A stretch of DNA of 64,000 nucleotides from Streptomyces avidinii (GTDB taxonomy: Bacteria; Actinomycetota; Actinomycetes; Streptomycetales; Streptomycetaceae): the NCBI RefSeq assembly GCF_014650695.1, contig NZ_BMVL01000002.1, forward strand, positions 238,721-302,720, written 5' to 3'. Shown in pieces: positions 7,930 through 16,470 of the stretch. Each line of letters starts with the position of its first letter. Within the stretch, counting starts at the first letter, position 1. The notes beneath the pieces were generated by a model that searched no databases, had not been told where the DNA came from, and saw only the letters and a list, made by a program, of their open reading frames with translations. A program made the translations under genes and the position numbers.

Positions 7930-8964
7930 ATGGACCCGGTTGCGGCGCTGGACCGGATCGCCTTCCTGCTGGAGCGCGCACAGGCCCCCACCTACCGCGT
8001 CCGGGCCTTCCGGTCCGCGGCGGCCGCGGTCACGCGGATGGGCGAGCGCGAGGTGGCCGAGCGGAACGCGGCAGGCTCCCTGGAGGCCGTGAAGGGCCTC
8101 GGCCCGAAGACGGCCCAGGTCGTACGGGAAGCGCTCGGCGGGGCCGTCCCGGCCTACCTGCAGGCGCTGGAGGACGAGATCGCCGCGCTCCCCGAGGGCC
8201 CGCCCGCCACGCCCGCCGCCACCGCCCTGCGGGCGGCGCTCCGCGGGGACTGCCACGTGCACTCGGACTGGTCCGACGGCGGCAGCCCGATCGAGGCGAT
8301 GGGCCGGGCGGCGGCGTCGCTGGGCCACGAGTGGGCGGTACTGACCGACCACTCACCGCGACTGACCGTCGCCCGCGGGCTCTCCCCGGAGCGGCTGCGG
8401 GAGCAGCTGCGGGTGGTGGACGGGCTCAACGCCACCTGGGCGCCCTTCCGGCTGCTCACCGGAATCGAGTGCGACATCCTCGACGACGGGTCCCTCGACC
8501 AGGAGCCGGAGCTGCTGGAACGGCTCGACCTGGTCGTCGGCTCGGTGCACTCGAAGCTGCGGATGGACGCGCCCGCGATGACGCGGCGGCTGCTGGCGGC
8601 CGTGGGCAACCCGCTGATGGACGTACTCGGCCACTGCACGGGGCGGCTGGTGACCGGCCGGACCCGGCCGGAGTCGCAGTTCGACGCCGAGGCGGTCTTC
8701 GCGGCCTGCGCCGAGAGCGGTACCGCCGTGGAGATCAACAGCCGGCCCGAACGGCTGGACCCGCCCCGGCGGCTGCTGCGCCTGGCCGTGGCCGCCGGGA
8801 CCTTCTTCGCGATCGACACGGACGCGCACGCGCCGGGCCAGCTGGACTGGCAGATCGTCGGCTGCGAACGGGCCGTGGAGTGCGAGGTCCCCACCGGGCG
8901 CGTCATCAACACCTGGCCGGCGGACCGGCTCCTGACCTGGACCCGCACCCGGGAAGCGGCTTAG
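7930..8964 (+). CDS. PHP-domain metal-dependent phosphoesterase with helix-hairpin-helix N-terminus
   Basis: 344 residues from ATG at 7930 with a good AGGAGG site just upstream. The N-terminal ~75 residues contain a helix-hairpin-helix (GLGPKTAQVVREAL) resembling the start of PolX. The rest is a PHP domain with the metal ligands visible in order: CHVHSDWSDG, TDHS, GIECDIL, GSVHS, GHCTGR, EINSRP, DTDAH. It looks like the HhH and PHP parts of bacterial PolX without the polymerase core, so a phosphoesterase or nuclease acting on DNA ends is plausible. The gene lies 59 bp downstream of ohrR in the same direction; cotranscription is possible. Confidence 0.85.
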   Translation: MDPVAALDRIAFLLERAQAPTYRVRAFRSAAAAVTRMGEREVAERNAAGSLEAVKGLGPKTAQVVREALGGAVPAYLQALEDEIAALPEGPPATPAATALRAALRGDCHVHSDWSDGGSPIEAMGRAAASLGHEWAVLTDHSPRLTVARGLSPERLREQLRVVDGLNATWAPFRLLTGIECDILDDGSLDQEPELLERLDLVVGSVHSKLRMDAPAMTRRLLAAVGNPLMDVLGHCTGRLVTGRTRPESQFDAEAVFAACAESGTAVEINSRPERLDPPRRLLRLAVAAGTFFAIDTDAHAPGQLDWQIVGCERAVECEVPTGRVINTWPADRLLTWTRTREAA

Positions 8965-8994
8965 GCCCAACCGTGCGGGCCTCGCTCCGGCGGT

Positions 8995-9891
8995 TCAGGG
9001 GCGCAGTTCGACGACCAGCAGGATCACGTCGGCTCCGGCCACCGCCATCGTGGTCAGGAACGGGAGCCGTCCGGTGGGTCGGCGGGCCGCGAGGAGCAGC
9101 GCCGCCGTGGTCATGACCAGCAGCAGCCGGCCGTACGCCGTCACCGGCCCCGGTGGCCCCACGACGAGCGTGGCGGTCGAGCCGAGGACGAGCAGTCCGG
9201 CCGCTGCCGCGGAGGCCCGTGCGCCGAGCCGCTGCGGCAGCCCCACCACCCCGGTGGCCAGGTCGTCCTCGATGTCGGGCAGTACGTTGGCGAAGTGCGC
9301 GCCCGCGCCGAGGAGAGCCGCGGCCGCCGTGAGCCACGGGGGCGGCCAGGAGGTGCCGGGCAGGCCGAGGGTGACGAAGGCGGGCAGCAGGCCGAAGGCG
9401 AGGGCGTACGGGAGCCAGGAGGCGGCCGTGCGCTTGAGCCGGAGGTTGTAGGCCCAGGCGGCCGCCACTCCGAGGAGGTGCACGCTGCCGGCGAGCAGCC
9501 CGCAGGCCAGCGAGAGCGGGACGCAGATCAGCAGCGCCAGACCGGCCGCCCACGTCACGGCCACGGCCGACGCCGTACCGGCGACCAGTGGTTTGTCCCG
9601 TCGGCCCGCTGCCAGGTCGCGTCGCAGATCGGCCCGGTCGTTGCACCAGCCCACCGACAGCTGCCCGGCGGCCACCGCGCCCACGGTGACGGCCGTGCCT
9701 GCCGGGCCGTGGCCGGCGGCGGCCGTCAGGGCGGCGGCGAAGAGGGTCACGGCCGCGGCGGGCAGCGGGTGGCATGCCGCCACCAGAGCGCCTGCGACGG
9801 CGACGGCACCGGGCACCGCCGTACTCCCGACGATCGGAGAACTCTCGTGGGCTTGCGCGGTCTGCGTGGTCTGCGTGGTTCGTGCGGGCAC
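8995..9891 (-). CDS. UbiA-family prenyltransferase
   Basis: 298 residues from GTG at 9891. Integral membrane aromatic prenyltransferase with about eight hydrophobic segments. The first Asp-rich motif is visible (GWCNDRADLRRD, residues 81-92) with the second (DIEDD) about 120 residues later; these bind the Mg-diphosphate of the prenyl donor. The following RRDKPLV is typical of UbiA proteins. It is divergent, across only 76 bp, from an SrsABC-like type III PKS operon, so prenylation of the phenolic or quinone product is a reasonable inference. A housekeeping quinone role is less likely because no menaquinone genes are nearby. Confidence 0.88.
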   Translation of the reverse strand: MPARTTQTTQTAQAHESSPIVGSTAVPGAVAVAGALVAACHPLPAAAVTLFAAALTAAAGHGPAGTAVTVGAVAAGQLSVGWCNDRADLRRDLAAGRRDKPLVAGTASAVAVTWAAGLALLICVPLSLACGLLAGSVHLLGVAAAWAYNLRLKRTAASWLPYALAFGLLPAFVTLGLPGTSWPPPWLTAAAALLGAGAHFANVLPDIEDDLATGVVGLPQRLGARASAAAAGLLVLGSTATLVVGPPGPVTAYGRLLLVMTTAALLLAARRPTGRLPFLTTMAVAGADVILLVVELRP

Positions 9892-9967
9892 GACGCCACG
9901 CTATGCGGCGCCGCGCCCGGTTCGCCTGATTCATAGCGATGTGTCAGTTGTTTTCTATGGTGAACGA
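9892..9967. promoter_or_regulatory. Divergent promoter region between UbiA and type III PKS genes
   Basis: A 76-bp spacer that must hold both promoters. It contains an AT-richer stretch (9931-9967) with an inverted pair CATAG (9932-9936) and CTATG (9955-9959). No convincing -10/-35 pair or strong ribosome site was seen before the PKS ATG. Confidence 0.4.
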
Positions 9968-11029
9968 ATGACACGTGTTCTGGCAGTGCGCAGCGTGTTC
10001 CCGCCCCATCGTCACGCCCAGTCCGAGATCACGGAGGCGCTCGCCCGCTTCCTGCCGCCGGGCTCCGACACCGCCCTGCTGCACCGCGTCCACCGGTCGG
10101 TGCGCGTGGACAGCCGGCATCTGGCGCTCCCGCTGGAGCGGTACGGTCCGGCGAACGACTTCGGTGCGACGAACGCCCTCTTCATCGAAACGGCCCTGGA
10201 GCTCGGCGCCCGGGCCCTCGAACTCGCCCTCGCCGATGCCGCTCTGACGGCCCCGGAGCTCGACCTGGTCATGTCGACCACGGTGACCGGGCTCGCGACG
10301 CCCTCGCTGGAGGCCCGCCTCGCCACCCGTACGGGTCTGCGCCCCGACGTGCGTCGGGTGCCGCTCTTCGGCCTGGGCTGCGCGGCCGGCGCCGCCGGAG
10401 TGGGCCACGTCCACGACCATCTGACGGGCCACTCCGGGCACGCGGCCCTCCTGCTGTCCACCGAGCTCTGCTCGCTCACCCTCCAGTCGACGGACGCCTC
10501 GATGGCGAACCTGGTGGCCGGGGCCCTGTTCGGCGACGGCGCGGGCGCTCTGGTGGCGGTGGGCCGCGACCATCCCCTGCACGCCACCGGGGCCGGACCC
10601 GAGGTGGTGGCCGCCCGCAGCCGCCTGTACCCGGGCACCGAGCACCTGCTGGGCTGGGACATCGGCCACTGGGGGATGCGCATGGTGCTCGGCCGCGAAC
10701 TCCCCGACCTGGTCAGGCTGCACGTGGCCGAGGAGGTGGAATCCTTCCTCGCCGCGCACGACCTCAAGCCGGCGGACGTCGGCGCGTGGATCTGCCATCC
10801 CGGCGGACCGAAGATCCTCGACGCGCTCTCGGACGCGCTCGGGCTGCCTGAGTCGGCCTTCGCCGCGAGCCGGCGTTCGCTCGCGGCCGTCGGAAACCTC
10901 TCCTCCGCCTCGGTCCTGCACATCCTGGACGGCGTTCAGAGCGCGGGACCGCCCCCGCCCGGATCGGTCGGGCTGATGCTCGCCTTCGGTCCGGGCTTCG
11001 CCTCCGAACTCGCCCTCCTGCGCTGGTGA
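9968..11029 (+). CDS. Type III polyketide synthase (SrsA-like)
   Basis: 353 residues from ATG at 9968. Homodimeric chalcone-synthase-fold enzyme that condenses malonyl-CoA units on an acyl-CoA starter and cyclises the chain. The catalytic triad is complete: C138 in FGLGCAAGAAG, H277 in ICHPGGPK and N310 in VGNLSSASV. Their spacing (139 and 33) equals that of plant chalcone synthase. The downstream methyltransferase and flavin hydroxylase overlap by four bases each, the same gene order as srsA-srsB-srsC of S. griseus, where SrsA makes alkylresorcinols and alkylpyrones. Starter and chain length cannot be read from sequence. Confidence 0.92.
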   Translation: MTRVLAVRSVFPPHRHAQSEITEALARFLPPGSDTALLHRVHRSVRVDSRHLALPLERYGPANDFGATNALFIETALELGARALELALADAALTAPELDLVMSTTVTGLATPSLEARLATRTGLRPDVRRVPLFGLGCAAGAAGVGHVHDHLTGHSGHAALLLSTELCSLTLQSTDASMANLVAGALFGDGAGALVAVGRDHPLHATGAGPEVVAARSRLYPGTEHLLGWDIGHWGMRMVLGRELPDLVRLHVAEEVESFLAAHDLKPADVGAWICHPGGPKILDALSDALGLPESAFAASRRSLAAVGNLSSASVLHILDGVQSAGPPPPGSVGLMLAFGPGFASELALLRW

Positions 11030-11598
11030 CCCCGATGACCTCCATGACCCTTTACCTGCTGCTCATCGGCCTCGTCGCCGCCGAACGGCTCGCCGAGCTG
11101 ATCACGGCCCGCCGCCACACCGCCTGGAGCCTGGCCCGCGGCGGCCGCGAGTACGGGCGCGGCCACTACCCGGTGATGGTCGCCCTGCACACCGCGTTGC
11201 TGGTGGGCTGTGCGGTGGAACCCTGGGCGGCCGGGCGGCCGTTCGTCCCGCTGCTCGGCTGGTCCGCCCTCGCCGTCGTCGTGGCCGCCCAGGGCCTGCG
11301 CTGGTGGTGCATCGCCACGCTGGGGCCGCGCTGGAACACCCGGGTGCTCGTCGTTCCCGGATTGCCGCTGGTGGCGGCGGGACCGTACCGGCTGCTGCGC
11401 CACCCCAACTACGTGGCGGTGGTCGCGGAGGGCGTCGCGCTGCCGCTGGTGCACAGTGCCTGGCTGACCGCGCTCGGCTTCACCGTGCTCAACCTGATGC
11501 TGCTGCGCGTACGGATCGGCTGCGAGGACGCCGCCCTGACCGACGGCGGCCGGCTGCGGGCACCGACCTCCGTCCACTCGGCCGGCGCCGCCTCGTGA
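11026..11598 (+). CDS. Isoprenylcysteine carboxyl methyltransferase-like membrane methyltransferase (SrsB-like)
   Basis: 190 residues from GTG at 11026, which overlaps the PKS stop as GTGA; ATGs at 11035 and 11044 are alternatives. Membrane protein with four to five hydrophobic segments and the ICMT-type SAM-binding end (GPYRLLRHPNYVAVV). In the srs pathway the equivalent protein O-methylates the phenolic lipid; the same role is inferred here from gene order. A carboxyl methyltransferase of prenylated proteins is improbable in this context. Confidence 0.86.
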   Translation: MTPMTSMTLYLLLIGLVAAERLAELITARRHTAWSLARGGREYGRGHYPVMVALHTALLVGCAVEPWAAGRPFVPLLGWSALAVVVAAQGLRWWCIATLGPRWNTRVLVVPGLPLVAAGPYRLLRHPNYVAVVAEGVALPLVHSAWLTALGFTVLNLMLLRVRIGCEDAALTDGGRLRAPTSVHSAGAAS

Positions 11599-12632
11599 TC
11601 GACCTGCTGATCGCGGGCGGCGGTCCGGCCGGACTGGCCACCGCCATCCACGGCGCGCTCGCCGGCCTGGAGGTGGTCGTCGTCGAGCCGCGGCCCACTC
11701 CCATCGACAAGGCCTGCGGGGAGGGCCTGATGCCGGGGGGCGTACGCCATCTCCGCGACCTCGGGGTCCCCGTGGCCGGGCAGCCGTTCCGCGGCATCCG
11801 CTACGTCGACGGGGAGACCGGCCGCCACGCGGAGGGGCTCTTCCGCTCCGGCCCGGGCCTCGGCGCCCGGCGTACGGAGCTGCAGGCCGCGCTGGCCGAA
11901 CGCGCCTCCCGGCTCGGCGTACGGGTGCTCCCGGGGCGCGTCGACCAGGTACGCCAGGACGGCGACCGGGTCACGGCCGCCGGGCTCACCGCCCGCTACC
12001 TCGTCGCGGCGGACGGGCTGCACTCCCCCGTCCGGCGCGGACTCGGCCTGTCGGCACCGCTCGCGCCCCGCCGCCGGGCCCGCTACGGGCTGCGCCGCCA
12101 CTACGCCGTCGAGCCGTGGAGCGACCTCGTCGAGGTGCACTGGTCGGCGCGGTGCGAGGCCTATGTCACCCCGCTGGCGCCCGACCGGATCGGCGTGGCC
12201 GTACTGACCTGCGACCAGGCGCCCTTCGACGTGCAACTGGCCCGCTTCCCGCTGCTGTCGGCGCGTCTGGCCGCGGCGGGGACGACGGGCGCGCCGGCCG
12301 CGGTGCGCGGCGCCGGGCCGCTGCGCCAGGGGGCCCGCGTACGGGTGGCGGGGCGCGTGCTGTTCGTGGGGGACGCGGCCGGGTACGTGGACGCGCTGAC
12401 CGGTGAGGGACTCACCCTCGCCGTGACGGCCGCGGGCGAGCTGGTGCGCTGCGTACGGGCAGGGCGTCCTCAGGCCTACGAGCAGGCCTGGCGGGACCTG
12501 ACGCGCAGCTACCGCACCCTCACCGCGTCGCTCCTGTGGGCCCGTCACCAGCCGCGGCTCGCACCACGGATCGTCCCGGCGGCCGCCCGGCTCCCCCGCC
12601 TGTTCACGGGGGCGGTGAACCTGCTCGCGTGA
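11595..12632 (+). CDS. FAD-dependent oxidoreductase / hydroxylase (SrsC-like)
   Basis: 345 residues from GTG at 11595, again a GTGA overlap with the preceding gene. The N-terminal FAD-binding motif GGGPAGLATAIHGALAG is clear, then a CGEGLMPGG segment seen in geranylgeranyl-reductase-type flavoproteins, a DG motif (VAADGLHSPVRRGLG) and the GD motif (VGDAAGYVDALTGEGL). In the srs pathway the third enzyme hydroxylates the methylated resorcinol towards a quinone, and that role is inferred. The GGR-like signature leaves an alternative: reduction of a prenyl chain, which would fit the adjacent UbiA enzyme. Confidence 0.86.
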   Translation: MIDLLIAGGGPAGLATAIHGALAGLEVVVVEPRPTPIDKACGEGLMPGGVRHLRDLGVPVAGQPFRGIRYVDGETGRHAEGLFRSGPGLGARRTELQAALAERASRLGVRVLPGRVDQVRQDGDRVTAAGLTARYLVAADGLHSPVRRGLGLSAPLAPRRRARYGLRRHYAVEPWSDLVEVHWSARCEAYVTPLAPDRIGVAVLTCDQAPFDVQLARFPLLSARLAAAGTTGAPAAVRGAGPLRQGARVRVAGRVLFVGDAAGYVDALTGEGLTLAVTAAGELVRCVRAGRPQAYEQAWRDLTRSYRTLTASLLWARHQPRLAPRIVPAAARLPRLFTGAVNLLA

Positions 12633-12655
12633 GCACGGGTGAGCGCGCACGCGAC

Positions 12656-12684
12656 GGCACCCCGCGCGCGGGGCGCGGGGTGCC
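12656..12684. terminator. Bidirectional hairpin terminator
   Basis: Perfect 12-bp stem GGCACCCCGCGC / GCGCGGGGTGCC with a 5-nt loop, between two convergent stop codons (12632 and 12709). It would serve both strands. Confidence 0.85.
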
Positions 12685-12708
12685 GCTCGGGTGGGGCCGG
12701 ACGGTCGG

Positions 12709-13665
12709 TCAGGCCGAGCTCTCCCGGTGGTTCCTCAGGGCCAGGCCCGCGAGCACCGCGCCGCCCGCCGCGCACAGCATGACGGTGACACCCGCCCAGG
12801 CGAGGGTGCCGCCCAGCGCACCCGCCAGCGGGTCGTACTGCAGCGATCCGCCGAGCACGTGCAGGGCGACGACGCCGAGCGCCGTGGCCGCGCCCGCCCG
12901 CCACACCGCGGCGGTGTCCCGGAGTGCGACCAGTGCACCGCTCACCAGGCAGAGCACGGTGACGAGGAGGGGCAGGTAGTCCAGGGGCACCGCGGACTGC
13001 AGGGCCGTCAGGTCGTTCGGCAGGTGCAGCGCGCCGCTCACCAGCAGGGCGACCGCCACGGGCCAGCGCAGGACGTGCCGCAGCGCCCGGTCGCGGGAGG
13101 GGGCAGCGGCGGGCGGGTCGACTGCGGCGGTGCGCCGGGGAGGCTCCTGGTACGGGGCGTCGTACAGCACCGCGTACGGGGGCACGTACGGCTCCTCGCG
13201 GGGCTCCTCGGGCGGCTCGGGGTTCCCGGCGGCGTGCCGGGCGACCGGACCGGCGGGCTCGGCGACCCGCTGCCGTTCGGCCGGGGCCTCGTCCTCCTTG
13301 CCGAGGATCGTCACGAGCAGGGCGACGTCCTCGATGGACCGCCCGACGGCGGCGGCTCGCAGCGTGAGGTCCGCCTCGGCCACCTCCTGCGGCGATTCGC
13401 CCAGCAGGGCGACCATGCGTCGTACGTCCTGTACGGGCCGGGTCACCGCGGCCGCGCGCAGGGCGTCGTGCCCGGCGTCGGGCAGCGGGCCGCCCTCCTT
13501 GAGGAGGCTCACGAGTGCGGTGACCTCCTCGACCGGACGACAGGTGGCCGCCGTCTCCAGCAGGGTCCGCATCGGCGGCGTGGTCGGCTCGTCCGGGACT
13601 ATGGGGTCGGGGGTCCCCCGGCGGTCGTCTTCGTGTTTCGCCGCGAGGGTGATGGGGTCATTCAT
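12709..13665 (-). CDS. Membrane protein with cytoplasmic helical repeats
   Basis: 318 residues from ATG at 13665. The N-terminal half holds three degenerate helical repeats of about 35-40 residues, each with the pattern (L/D)xxRAAAxxRPVxDVxxLVxLL (examples near MRTLLETAATCRPVEEV, DALRAAAVTRPVQDV and LRAAAVGRSIEDV). A Pro/Glu-rich linker follows, then four predicted transmembrane helices in the C-terminal ~115 residues. I do not know a named family. The architecture suggests a cytoplasmic protein-binding platform tethered to the membrane. It is divergent from the carboxylesterase gene across 167 bp. Confidence 0.7.
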   Translation of the reverse strand: MNDPITLAAKHEDDRRGTPDPIVPDEPTTPPMRTLLETAATCRPVEEVTALVSLLKEGGPLPDAGHDALRAAAVTRPVQDVRRMVALLGESPQEVAEADLTLRAAAVGRSIEDVALLVTILGKEDEAPAERQRVAEPAGPVARHAAGNPEPPEEPREEPYVPPYAVLYDAPYQEPPRRTAAVDPPAAAPSRDRALRHVLRWPVAVALLVSGALHLPNDLTALQSAVPLDYLPLLVTVLCLVSGALVALRDTAAVWRAGAATALGVVALHVLGGSLQYDPLAGALGGTLAWAGVTVMLCAAGGAVLAGLALRNHRESSA

Positions 13666-13832
13666 GGAAAGCTCCGTTCGCCGACGCGCGGGTCTACGCA
13701 ATCGCGCGCCGGTCATCGTGCGTCATGGGAAGCGCACGCTTTGTTACATTGAGTGCCAATTCCGTTCACTGCGCCATTCGGGGCGGGCAAACGGGGGTCG
13801 CCGCCCGTGCCCCAGGGGAAAGGGCGTCGGCC

Positions 13833-15443
13833 GTGCCCGACTTTCGCCAGGTCCGCCGCCGCTGCGCGCTCCTGCTGCCCGTGGTGTTGCTGCTGCTGGG
13901 CGCCGCGCCCGGGCCTGCCGGGCCGGTCGTGGACACCGACCGCGGTCCGGTACGGGGCCTCGCGCACGGCGCGTACGACACCTTCGAGGGCATCCCCTTC
14001 GCCGCTCCCCCGACCGGCCCGCTGCGGTGGCGGCTGCCGGAGCCGGCGGCCCGGTGGGAGGGCGTGCGCGACGCCGGAGCCGCCGGTGCGCGCTGCGTGC
14101 AGCTGCCCGCGGTGGGGCCGGGCGGGCCGACCGGCTCCGAGGACTGCCTGTACCTCAACGTCACCGCTCCGGCGGGCCGCGCCGCCGGAGGCCGGCAGCG
14201 GCCCGTCATGGTCTGGTTCCACGGCGGCGGCTTCTTCAGCGGCGCGGGCGACGCCTACCGGCCCGACCGGCTCGCCGTGCGGGGTGACGCCGTGGTCGTC
14301 ACGGTGAACTACCGGCTGGGCGTCTTCGGCCTCTTCGGCCATCCGGAGCTCGGCGGCGCCCCCGGCTTCGCCCTGGCGGACCAGCGGGCGGCGCTGCGCT
14401 GGGTCCGCGCGAACGCGCGGAGCTTCGGCGCGGACCCGGGCAACGTGACCGTCTTCGGAGAATCGGCCGGCGCCCTCAGCGTGTGCGCGCACCTCACCTC
14501 ACCGGCCTCGGCGGGCCTGTTCCAACGGGCGATCGTGCAGAGCGGATCGTGCTCCACCACGACACCCCCGCGGGCCCTGCTCCCCGGCCTCGGCAGGTAC
14601 GAGCCCTTCGTGCCGCAGGCGCGCACCGTGGCGGACGGCGCCCTGGCGGCGGCCCGGCTCGGCTGCGACCGGCCGGGCGGGGCCCTGGACTGCCTGCGCC
14701 GGCTGGACACGGGCACGCTGGCCACCGCCGAGCTGATGCAGCGCTTCTCGCTGGTCTCCTACGGCAACGACGTGCTGCCGATGGAGCCGCGGCGGGCGCT
14801 GGAGGCGGGCCGGTTCCACCGGGTGCCGGTGATCCAGGGGACCACCCGGGACGAGGTGCGCCTCTTCCTCGCGCAGACCCTGGCGGCGTATCCGATTCCC
14901 GACCGGGCCGCCTACCGGGCCCGGACGGAGCAGTCCTTCGACGCGCCGACCGCCCGCGCGGTGGAGGCGGCCTATCCGGTGTCGGCCTTCCCGACCCCGG
15001 CGGTGGCGTGGGCCGCCGTACTGACCGACGCGTCGTTCATCTGCCCCACGTTGCGGGACGGCGCCGCACTCGGGCAGTACGTGCCGGTGTACACGTACCG
15101 GTTCAGCGACCGGGGCGCGCCCGACTTCACCGGGCAGCCGGAGCCGCCCGACCTGCCGTTCGGTGCGGCCCACGGCTTCGAACTGCCCTATCTGTTCACG
15201 ATCGCGGCACTGACCGAGCCGCAGCTCCGGCTCGCGGACCGGATGACGGGCTACTGGACCTCCTTCGCCCGCACCGGTGTTCCGCAGGCGCCGGGAGCCC
15301 CCGTGTGGCCGCGCGACCCGAGCTCCGCGTCGGCGCTCTCGCTGGCGCCTGGGGCGGACGGGATCCGGACGGTGGACGCACGGGCCGAGCACCACTGCGC
15401 GCTCTGGGACGCTCGGTGGCCCGGGGTCACCAGGACTCGGTGA
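13833..15443 (+). CDS. Type B carboxylesterase, secreted
   Basis: 536 residues from GTG at 13833, chosen because a purine-rich ribosome site precedes it and a signal peptide follows (RRRCALLLPVVLLLLGAAPG). Alpha/beta hydrolase of the cholinesterase/carboxylesterase family: FEGIPFAAPPTGPLRW and SEDCLYLNV signatures, oxyanion HGGGF, nucleophile elbow GESAGA (S211), and the catalytic His region AAHGFELPYLF. Expected to hydrolyse esters outside the cell. The 3' end overlaps the convergent lipoprotein gene by 17 bp. Confidence 0.9.
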   Translation: MPDFRQVRRRCALLLPVVLLLLGAAPGPAGPVVDTDRGPVRGLAHGAYDTFEGIPFAAPPTGPLRWRLPEPAARWEGVRDAGAAGARCVQLPAVGPGGPTGSEDCLYLNVTAPAGRAAGGRQRPVMVWFHGGGFFSGAGDAYRPDRLAVRGDAVVVTVNYRLGVFGLFGHPELGGAPGFALADQRAALRWVRANARSFGADPGNVTVFGESAGALSVCAHLTSPASAGLFQRAIVQSGSCSTTTPPRALLPGLGRYEPFVPQARTVADGALAAARLGCDRPGGALDCLRRLDTGTLATAELMQRFSLVSYGNDVLPMEPRRALEAGRFHRVPVIQGTTRDEVRLFLAQTLAAYPIPDRAAYRARTEQSFDAPTARAVEAAYPVSAFPTPAVAWAAVLTDASFICPTLRDGAALGQYVPVYTYRFSDRGAPDFTGQPEPPDLPFGAAHGFELPYLFTIAALTEPQLRLADRMTGYWTSFARTGVPQAPGAPVWPRDPSSASALSLAPGADGIRTVDARAEHHCALWDARWPGVTRTR

Positions 15444-16104
15444 TGATCACCCCGTCGTCCGGCATCTGGAGCGTCACCGTGCCCGTGTCCCCGTAGACCT
15501 CGTGCCGCCAGGCGGTGAACACCGCGGCGATCCGGCGGGCGGCATCGCCGCGGCCCTTGCCCACTTCTCGGGTGGTGAAGGTGATCCGCGCCTCGCCGAC
15601 CGTGCGCACCTTGCGGACGCGGGCCTCCTTGACCACCTCGGAGGGCGCGTACCCGCTCTCGGACTTCTTGCGATGCCGCAGGTAGTACGCGGTGAAGTCC
15701 CGGGTCATGTCGAACCAGTCCGCCGGACCGCAGGGGCCTCCGCCGTTGGCCATCTCGCCGTCGGTCGGCGGGCCCACGTAGGCACCGGTGTCCTCGTCGG
15801 TGGGCGGCCCTGCGTACCCGCCCGTCTCCTCGTCGGTCGGCGGACCCGCGTACCCGCCCGTCTCCTCATCGGTGGGTGGCCCCGCGTACCCGCCCGTCTC
15901 CTGGTCCGTCGGCGGCCCGGCGTTCCCGCCCGTGCCCTCGTCCGTCGGCACGTCGCGACCGCAGTCGGCCGGGGCGACGGCGGGCAGGCCCGCGGGCGGC
16001 GCGGCCAGCCGGGCCGCCTGGGTGGTCCCGCACGCCGCCAGGGCGGCGCACAGGAGCCCCGCCACCGTCACCCGCCCGGTCAGGGACCTTGCTGTCTTCA
16101 TCAT
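15427..16104 (-). CDS. Lipoprotein with 12-residue tandem repeats
   Basis: 225 residues from ATG at 16104 with a GAGGGGGA site just upstream (a second ATG follows immediately). Lipobox LAAC with acylated C25. Residues ~55-115 are five to six tandem copies of a 12-residue unit, GPPTDEETGGYA, flanked by cysteines. The C-terminal ~100 residues form a separate soluble domain (WFDMTRDFTAYYLRHRKKSES onward) of unknown family. The acidic, Pro/Gly-rich repeats look like a flexible stalk displaying the domain. Function unknown. Confidence 0.8.
   Translation of the reverse strand: MMKTARSLTGRVTVAGLLCAALAACGTTQAARLAAPPAGLPAVAPADCGRDVPTDEGTGGNAGPPTDQETGGYAGPPTDEETGGYAGPPTDEETGGYAGPPTDEDTGAYVGPPTDGEMANGGGPCGPADWFDMTRDFTAYYLRHRKKSESGYAPSEVVKEARVRKVRTVGEARITFTTREVGKGRGDAARRIAAVFTAWRHEVYGDTGTVTLQMPDDGVIITESW
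15755..15952. repeat. 36-bp tandem coding repeats
   Basis: Near-identical 36-bp units start at about 15755, 15791, 15827, 15863 and 15899, with a partial one at 15935. They encode the 12-residue stalk of the lipoprotein. Exact 36-bp spacing keeps the frame, so copy number can change without breaking the protein. Confidence 0.85.
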
Positions 16105-16172
16105 GTACGTCCCCCTCGACCATCAAGAGGCGATGACGGCGTCCGGGGTTCCACCTCCCGGCCGGTCGGACC

Positions 16173-16446
16173 TCAGGCGAGTCGCAGGACGTCCCCGACC
16201 CGGGCGGTACCCGGTGTGACGATCCCGGCGAGCACGTCGAGCCGGTTGTCGTGGGCCGTGGCGATGGCCCTCAGGGAGCGCCGGGTGTTCTTGCCGGAGC
16301 CGAGTTTGCCGTCCGCGTCGCGCACGGGGTACAGCCGGTCACCCACGAGGCCTCGCTCGTCGACCTCCACGGCGCAGCCGTTCACCGCCGGTCGACTTGA
16401 TCGGGTACCGCCAGAGCCGCTCTATCGCACCAAGATCTTTCTCCAT
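16173..16446 (-). pseudogene. MOSC-domain protein remnant (frameshift plus internal deletion)
   Basis: From ATG at 16446 the frame reads MEKDLGAIERLWRYPIKSTGGE, a typical start of a MOSC N-terminal domain. The continuation EVDERGLVGDRLYPVRDADGKLGSGKNTRR lies in a different frame, so one base is lost or gained near 16385. The text then jumps from KNTRR to a C-terminal-like AHDNRLDVLAGIVTPGTARVGDVLRLA, omitting roughly 100-150 residues including the catalytic cysteine region. Intact relatives bind molybdenum cofactor or reduce N-hydroxylated compounds. A divergent HAD-like gene begins 24 bp away. Confidence 0.72.
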
Positions 16447-16470
16447 TCCTTGGAGGACTACGGTGGCCTC

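Noticed and set aside
15755..15952. Regular 36-bp repeats suggestive of a CRISPR array
   Set aside because: The units abut without spacers and encode in-frame 12-residue repeats of a lipoprotein; no cas genes are present.
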